A stretch of DNA of 10,847 bases from Bifidobacterium breve (GTDB lineage: Bacteria > Actinomycetota > Acidimicrobiia > IMCC26256 > PALSA-555): assembly GCA_945889545.1 (NCBI GenBank), contig CAMDCC010000073.1:1-10847 (forward strand), in the 5' to 3' direction. Below, in pieces: positions 6,649 to 10,847 of this stretch. The notes under the pieces are model-generated. The model searched no databases. It saw nothing but the letters and a program-made list of their open reading frames with translations, and had not been told where the DNA came from. A program made the translations under genes and the position numbers. Every line of letters begins with the position of its first letter. Position 1 is the stretch's first letter.

Positions 6649-6652
6649 TGGA

Positions 6653-7792
6653 TCAGCTGAACAGGGCGAGGCTGGCGGTGAAGCCGTGGAGGAAGTTCCG
6701 GCCGCCGATCGGCCCGATCTCGCCCGCGCAGAACGCGCCCGCGGCCGGGATTGACCCCAGCATCTCGGCGATCACGCCCGCGTCGTGGTTGGGGCTCTTG
6801 AAGAGGTGTTGGCCCCGTCCGTTGCATGTGAACACCAGCGCCGCCGACGCCGCGGCTCCTGCGAGCAGCGATCGCAGATCTTCGTCGGCTGCGCCGGCGT
6901 CGCGGACCTGGAACTGCACGGTCTGACCGACGGACACCTGGTCGCCCACGGCGATCGCGCCCGACGATCGATCCGCACCGACGATGTTGCGGATGAGAAA
7001 GTCACCGCGCCCGAACGCCGACTGGTGCTCATCCACGACGACACCGAGATGCAGGCCGTGCCGAACGAGCTCTTGCTCGTGTTCATCGAGTCCCGTCGCG
7101 AGCTCTTGCAGTCGCTCCAACGCTGGACGCCCGCCGAGCTCCTCGACGAAGTTGCGATTGGCACGCGTCACCACGAAGGGCTGGCCGATAGGGCGACAAC
7201 CCTGCGACACGACCGGGCGCACATCGACACCGTCGAGGAACACGCCGACCGCGCCGTGTTCGCGAACGTCGCCGTCGAGGACGAGCCGATTTCCTCCAGG
7301 GTGCATCGCGGCTGACGCGACGCCACCGATGATGTGCAGACCGGGTCGATCGTCGTCGAGCCGGCGCAGAAAACCCTCGACAGGGAAGGTGAACGGGTCA
7401 GCGAGCAGCAGCAGTGTCGGCGGCGATCCCTCGAGGTCGGGCCACCCGACGATTGCCGGGCCGTCGGGGGTCTGTTCGGTGGTGAGCGCCACAGGCATCA
7501 GCCTGGCGTCGGGGAGACAGGCTGCAAACAGTGAGAACGCAGGGGCTTCTTCTACTTCTTCGGCACCACCGATGATCGACACCGCCGTGGCACCGATGAG
7601 CACGCGTGGCGCGAGGAGCTCGCGCAACGCGTGCACGAGGTCGTCCATTGCTCCTACGAAGTGAGGAGAGGCAAAGCACACGACGAGGTCGGGGTCGTCG
7701 CCGTCGAGCTGCTCCATCACCGAGCCGGCGGTCTCGCCCACGACGTGCGACGCCAGCGGGTGACGGGAGAGCGCGGCGGCGTAGCGATTCAC
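6653..7792 (-). CDS. FIST domain-containing protein (FIST_N and FIST_C)
   Basis: This is a 379-residue soluble protein with no membrane segment or signal peptide. FIST domains are regarded as ligand-sensing modules in bacterial signal transduction, proposed to bind small molecules such as amino acids; that is family knowledge, not shown here. The N-terminal FIST part includes DPDLVVCFASPHF (33-45), RVLIGATAVSIIGG (63-76), LLLLADPFTFPVEGFLRRL (127-145), GGVASAA (156-162) and GAVGVFLDG (180-188). FIST_C shows LHLGVVVDE (247-255), GDFLIRNIVGAD (263-274), FTCNGRGQHLF (321-331) and FCAGEIGPIGGRNFLHGFTAS (354-374). No output domain (kinase, GGDEF, methyl-accepting) is fused, so it would act through a partner. 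The GTG start lies 9 nt after the nagA stop, suggesting co-transcription with nagA; there is no good Shine-Dalgarno sequence. Confidence 0.9.
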   Translation of the reverse strand: MNRYAAALSRHPLASHVVGETAGSVMEQLDGDDPDLVVCFASPHFVGAMDDLVHALRELLAPRVLIGATAVSIIGGAEEVEEAPAFSLFAACLPDARLMPVALTTEQTPDGPAIVGWPDLEGSPPTLLLLADPFTFPVEGFLRRLDDDRPGLHIIGGVASAAMHPGGNRLVLDGDVREHGAVGVFLDGVDVRPVVSQGCRPIGQPFVVTRANRNFVEELGGRPALERLQELATGLDEHEQELVRHGLHLGVVVDEHQSAFGRGDFLIRNIVGADRSSGAIAVGDQVSVGQTVQFQVRDAGAADEDLRSLLAGAAASAALVFTCNGRGQHLFKSPNHDAGVIAEMLGSIPAAGAFCAGEIGPIGGRNFLHGFTASLALFS

Positions 7793-7798
7793 GGCGCC

Positions 7799-7804
7799 AC
7801 GCTA
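7799..7804 (-). promoter_or_regulatory. Possible -10 of the FIST gene (TAGCGT), overlapping the nagA stop
   Basis: TAGCGT includes the nagA TAG stop and is followed by 6 nt and then GTG 7792, the same geometry as the better leaderless promoters in the window. The hexamer is only a minimal TAnnnT and could be chance. Its appeal is that the FIST gene lacks a recognisable Shine-Dalgarno sequence. Confidence 0.25.
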
Positions 7805-8929
7805 GATCGGGTCGCCAACCACGATCTGATCGCCCCCGACCCACACATCCCGGACAGCCATCGTTGTCGCATCGAACGCGACGACGTCGGCGCGAGCACC
7901 CGCGACGAGACATCCGCGATCTGTGAGACCGAGCACCGCGGCAGGCACGGTCGACGCCATGGCGATGGCGCGCTCGATTGGGATGCCGAGCGAGATCACG
8001 TTCGCGACCGCTCGGTCGAGCAACGCGGTCGCCCCTGCAAGGCGGCCATCGGGGAGCCTGATGGCGTCCGGCTGCGGCGACCCAGGCGGCGACGCGTGCG
8101 GAGATGCCACCACATCGCTGACCAATGCGATGTTCGGTTTGCGCGCGATCGCCAGCCGTAACGCCGCGGCATGCACGTGCACGAGGTCGGCGATCAGCGT
8201 GGGCGTCAGTCGGTCGTCGTCGAGCGCGGCGCCGGTCATGCCCGGCTCACGGTGATGTAGGGGGCTCATGCCATTGAAAAGGTGCGTCACGAGGGAAGCG
8301 CCGGCGTCGGCCGCGGCGATCACAACGTCGTACGTCGCCTCCGAGTGACCGAGCGCAACGACGGCACCCGCTTCGTGCAGCCACTGGATCGCGGCAAAGC
8401 CTGGATCGGCCTCGGGAGAGATCGTCACGATGCGGACCACGCCGGGATGCGCGTCCACGAGCCGCACCAACCAGTCGACGTCGGCGGTCTGCAACAGCTC
8501 GGGTCGATGTGCTCCCGGCGCGCCACCCAGGAACGGGCCTTCGAGGTGTGCGCCAACGATCGTCGGGGAGGACGGCCGCGCTTCGGCTTCCCGCTGGGCC
8601 GCCGCGATGCTCGTGAGCATTCCGTCGTAGGCGCTCAACGGCGCGCTCACCACGGTGGGGCAGAAGCTCGTGACTCCGCGCGATGTGAGGCTGGTGCACG
8701 CGTGAAGCCAATCTTCGGACCCTGCCGACGCGAAGTCGATGTCGCCGATCCCGTTGATCTGGAGATCGATCAACCCCGGCGTCAGGATGCGATCACCGAG
8801 ATCGATTGCGCGCCATGAGGGGCGGCCGGTCCCAACGTCCTGGATGATCCCGTCCGAGAGAGCTACCCAGCCGACGCGAGGGACGCACGGGGTGCACACG
8901 ACCGCGCTGAGCACGGTTGTCGCAGCCAC
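7802..8929 (-). CDS. nagA: N-acetylglucosamine-6-phosphate deacetylase
   Basis: This is a 375-residue amidohydrolase-fold enzyme that removes the acetyl group from GlcNAc-6-phosphate, giving glucosamine-6-phosphate and acetate, for amino-sugar use or cell-wall recycling in the cytosol. Key sites: LTPGLIDLQINGIGDIDF (49-66), where the usual metal-binding H-x-H is Q-x-N as in E. coli NagA, metal-ligand Glu130 in AHLEGPFLGG (127-136), His195 in ALGHSEATYD (192-201), His216 in THLFNGMSPLHHREPG (215-230), HVH (251-253) and catalytic Asp272 in ALVSDVV (268-274). This pattern suggests the single-metal E. coli-like type. The frame is open back to 9184, but the start is set at GTG 8929, 7 nt after TAGCCT, where homology begins. 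It is followed by the FIST gene after 9 nt and is divergent from the acyl-CoA synthetase gene. No nagB is visible. Confidence 0.93.
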   Translation of the reverse strand: MAATTVLSAVVCTPCVPRVGWVALSDGIIQDVGTGRPSWRAIDLGDRILTPGLIDLQINGIGDIDFASAGSEDWLHACTSLTSRGVTSFCPTVVSAPLSAYDGMLTSIAAAQREAEARPSSPTIVGAHLEGPFLGGAPGAHRPELLQTADVDWLVRLVDAHPGVVRIVTISPEADPGFAAIQWLHEAGAVVALGHSEATYDVVIAAADAGASLVTHLFNGMSPLHHREPGMTGAALDDDRLTPTLIADLVHVHAAALRLAIARKPNIALVSDVVASPHASPPGSPQPDAIRLPDGRLAGATALLDRAVANVISLGIPIERAIAMASTVPAAVLGLTDRGCLVAGARADVVAFDATTMAVRDVWVGGDQIVVGDPI

Positions 8930-8936
8930 GGCACGA

Positions 8937-8942
8937 AGGCTA
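8937..8942 (-). promoter_or_regulatory. -10 element of nagA (TAGCCT), leaderless
   Basis: On the minus strand GGTAGCCTTCGTGCCGTG puts TAGCCT 7 nt before the nagA GTG at 8929, with no Shine-Dalgarno sequence between. It is the near-mirror of the GGTACCCT that serves the divergent gene. Confidence 0.6.
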
Positions 8943-8960
8943 CCGATGCGGGGCGGCAGG

Positions 8961-8966
8961 TACCCT
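8961..8966 (+). promoter_or_regulatory. -10 element of the acyl-CoA synthetase gene (TACCCT), leaderless
   Basis: GGTACCCTGCAACGGTG has TACCCT 6 nt before GTG 8973 and no Shine-Dalgarno sequence. Together with the nagA -10 it accounts for both directions of the 43-nt gap between the two start codons. No clear -35 box is visible. Confidence 0.6.
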
Positions 8967-8972
8967 GCAACG

Positions 8973-10523
8973 GTGCCCGATCCACTGACGATCCATGCCG
9001 AGGCAATTGGTGCGTCTCCTGCCGTCATCGTCGACGCAGCAGGCGGCTCCCGACCGTCGATCACGACGTTTGCCGAGCTCGACGCCCAAGTGAACCAGCT
9101 CGCGCACGGCATGCTTGCTCTGGGAGCGAACGCTCGCGAGCGTCTTGTGTGGTGCGGTCCGAACTCTCTTGAAGTCCTCGTCACGATTCACGCCGCGCGC
9201 AAGGCGTTGCTGGTTGCCGTGCCGCTGTCGTACCGGTTTACTGCCGATGAGATGGCGTATGTCATCGACAACTCCGATGCCACGCTGGTCGTGATCGACG
9301 CCGAGCAAGCACCACTACTAGCGAGCGTGCGCGACCAGCTCCCGAAGGTTCGCGACGTGATCGTCTTCGGCGGTGATGTGCCCGATGGCTTCAAGTCGTG
9401 GGACGACACGCTGGCTGGTCAGCCCACCCACGAGCCAGCAGCAACAAGCGACGCCAGCGCGGGCTCGGCGATGATCTACACGTCGGGCACGACGGGGAAG
9501 CCCAAGGGCGCGTTGCGAACCCAGACCGACGCCGAGACGGTCCTCACGTTGATGAGCGAGATCGGACTCCGTCCGGGCGAGGAGGTCCACCTCACGACCG
9601 GTCCGCTGTACCACTCGGGTCCGCTGGCATGGGCATCGTTGAACCACACGCTTGGGTGTCCGGTCGTGGTGCTTCGGAAGTTCGACCCCGTCGCGTGGCT
9701 CCGACTCGTGAAGGAGCACGGCATCACGAACACGTTCTCCGCGCCCACTCAACTCAAGCGCATCGTCAGCCTTCCGGACAGCGAGCTCGCTCACGCCGAC
9801 CTGTCGACGATGAGGTCGCTTGTCGCGAATGCGGCGCCCGTGCCCTATGCGCTGAAGCAAGAGGTCATCGCCAAGCTTGGCGACGGGTTCCTCTACGAGG
9901 TGTACGGCTCGACGGAGCTCGGCGTAGTCACAGTGCTCAAGCCCGCGGACCAGCTCCGGAAGCCGGGGTCGTGCGGCACGACGTACGGCCCCATCGAAGT
10001 GCGGATCGTGCGCGACGACGGCGAGGAAGCGGCGACCGACGAACCGGGCGAGCTCTTCATCCGTACGCGTCTCGCGATGGACGGGTACCACCGCAGCGAA
10101 GAGCAGCTCTCGGAGCTCGCTGGCGGCGATTGGAAGTCGGTTGGCGACATCGCCTACGTCGACGACGAGGGCTACGTGCATATCTGCGACCGCAAGAAGG
10201 ACATGATCATCTCGGGCGGCGTCAACATCTATCCGGCGGAGATCGAGGCGGTGCTGCACGAGCACCCGGAGGTCCTCGATGTTGCCGTCTTTGGGATTCC
10301 GGACGACGAGTGGGGCGAGAGCGTGTACGCGATCGTCCAGCCGAAGCTAGGCACCGCACTCGACGCCGATGCTCTCGATGCGTTCTGCGATGGCCGCCTC
10401 GCGGGGTACAAGCGGCCCCGTGGTTTCGAGATCCGGGCCGAGCTCCCGCGCACGGATGCTGGGAAGCTCTTGAAGCGGTTGCTTCGCGACGAGTTCTGGC
10501 GCGACCACGACCGCGCTGTCTGA
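8973..10523 (+). CDS. AMP-forming acyl-CoA synthetase (AMP-dependent synthetase/ligase family)
   Basis: This is a 516-residue enzyme of the adenylate-forming superfamily: it activates a carboxylic acid with ATP to an acyl-adenylate and then forms the CoA thioester. All core motifs are intact: the P-loop YTSGTTGKPKG (169-179), LTTGPLYHSGP (207-217), YGSTELG (311-317), Asp392 in the SVGDIAYVDDEGYVHICDRK segment (389-408), the hinge and ISGGVNIYPAEIE (413-425), and the C-terminal PRTDAGKLLKR (492-502) with catalytic Lys498. The length and fatty-acyl-like motif set suggest a FadD-type medium- or long-chain substrate, but the acid cannot be told from sequence alone. The open frame extends back to 8739 across nagA on the other strand. 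GTG 8973 is chosen because TACCCT lies 6 nt upstream and the protein then starts where family members do. A second acyl-CoA synthetase gene begins 10 nt after its stop. Confidence 0.93.
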   Translation: MPDPLTIHAEAIGASPAVIVDAAGGSRPSITTFAELDAQVNQLAHGMLALGANARERLVWCGPNSLEVLVTIHAARKALLVAVPLSYRFTADEMAYVIDNSDATLVVIDAEQAPLLASVRDQLPKVRDVIVFGGDVPDGFKSWDDTLAGQPTHEPAATSDASAGSAMIYTSGTTGKPKGALRTQTDAETVLTLMSEIGLRPGEEVHLTTGPLYHSGPLAWASLNHTLGCPVVVLRKFDPVAWLRLVKEHGITNTFSAPTQLKRIVSLPDSELAHADLSTMRSLVANAAPVPYALKQEVIAKLGDGFLYEVYGSTELGVVTVLKPADQLRKPGSCGTTYGPIEVRIVRDDGEEAATDEPGELFIRTRLAMDGYHRSEEQLSELAGGDWKSVGDIAYVDDEGYVHICDRKKDMIISGGVNIYPAEIEAVLHEHPEVLDVAVFGIPDDEWGESVYAIVQPKLGTALDADALDAFCDGRLAGYKRPRGFEIRAELPRTDAGKLLKRLLRDEFWRDHDRAV

Positions 10524-10533
10524 GAAGCGGTCT

Positions 10534-10847
10534 GTGGTGGGTCGCACGCTGAGCGAACACGAGTCGAAGCGTCTCGTCGCGGAGTTCGGCGTGCCGGTCG
10601 CGTCGGAACAGGTAGCCGGGAGTCCCTCCGAGGCGGTGGCCGCGGCCGACGAGATCGGATACCCAGTCGTGGTGAAGCTCTCGGGTGAAGGGATCGCGCA
10701 CAAGACTGAGCGCGGACTCGTGCGCCTCGCGCTGCCATCCGCGAAAGAAGTAGAGACGGCTGCCGTGGACCTCCTGGCCCTCGCCGGGCCCGAGGACGGA
10801 AGCGTCACGTTGCTGGTGGCACCGATGCTTCGCGGGGCTCGCGAGCT
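10534..10847 (+). CDS. ATP-grasp acyl-CoA synthetase (acetate--CoA ligase family), partial at the right edge
   Basis: About 104 residues are present. They match the ATP-grasp (beta) domain of NDP-forming acyl-CoA synthetases, which make acyl-CoA through an acyl phosphate and a phosphohistidine relay. Visible features: LSEHESKRLVAEFGVPV (6-22), the alternating Ala-rich helix EAVAAADEIGYPVVVKLSG (33-51) with the probable nucleotide-binding Lys48, and GIAHKTERGLVRL (53-65), the family's HK-containing loop. The CoA-binding alpha domain normally comes first in fused proteins; here the ATP-grasp domain is N-terminal, so the alpha part must follow or be a separate gene beyond the window. The start is GTG 10534 or GTG 10537, 10-13 nt after the upstream stop, with only a weak GAGAAG as ribosome site. 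It is likely co-transcribed with the AMP-forming ligase gene. Confidence 0.85.
   Translation, partial: MVGRTLSEHESKRLVAEFGVPVASEQVAGSPSEAVAAADEIGYPVVVKLSGEGIAHKTERGLVRLALPSAKEVETAAVDLLALAGPEDGSVTLLVAPMLRGARE

Noticed and set aside
8739..8972. An upstream ATG that would add 78 residues to the acyl-CoA synthetase
   Set aside because: The extension lies over the nagA coding region on the other strand, has no family similarity, and a -10 hexamer lies 6 nt before GTG 8973.
8930..9184. An N-terminal extension of nagA to 9184
   Set aside because: It would overlap the divergent gene. The extra 85 residues look like antisense sequence, and TAGCCT precedes GTG 8929 at leaderless spacing.
9318..10265. 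A 315-codon minus-strand frame opposite the acyl-CoA synthetase gene
   Set aside because: It is an antisense shadow of a gene whose adenylation motifs are all intact.

Overview
The window is about 10.8 kb of gene-dense, GC-rich DNA that reads as chromosomal sequence from an actinobacterium. An uncultured Acidimicrobiia-like lineage would fit, but that placement is inference. Supporting signs are an F420-biosynthesis gene, actinobacterial-type transaldolase and transketolase, nine GTG starts out of ten genes, and several genes whose start codon lies 6-7 nt downstream of a TAnnnT -10 hexamer, the usual layout of leaderless actinobacterial transcripts. I see no RNA genes, insertion sequences, CRISPR arrays, phage genes or convincing intrinsic terminators. 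No stretch over 300 bases lacks a gene.

Layout. Positions 1-1073 (minus strand) hold pgl followed by the start of fbiC/cofG, with stop and start codons overlapping by one base (TAATG). From a 19-bp divergent gap, a plus-strand gene (1093-2160) encodes a SAM-methyltransferase domain fused to a Mug-type mismatch uracil-DNA glycosylase, the least ordinary protein here. It meets a minus-strand family-4 glycosyltransferase gene (2157-3392) tail to tail, with overlapping stop codons. A long run of minus-strand genes (8929 down to 2157) follows in the order nagA, FIST-domain protein, tkt, tal, glycosyltransferase. A second divergent promoter region (8930-8972) separates nagA from a plus-strand pair: an AMP-forming acyl-CoA synthetase and the beginning of an ATP-grasp acyl-CoA synthetase that runs off the right edge.

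How the genes fit together. Pgl, Tal and Tkt are pentose-phosphate-pathway enzymes. In many actinobacteria they sit with zwf and opcA, but here those two are absent and tal and pgl are separated by the glycosyltransferase and the methyltransferase-Mug gene. The link between pgl and the F420 gene suggests, as inference, that a F420-dependent glucose-6-phosphate dehydrogenase could supply the lactone that Pgl hydrolyses. NagA feeds amino sugar carbon toward fructose-6-phosphate, which Tkt and Tal also use. The FIST protein beside it may sense a small ligand. The right-hand pair activates carboxylic acids to CoA thioesters by two different chemistries.
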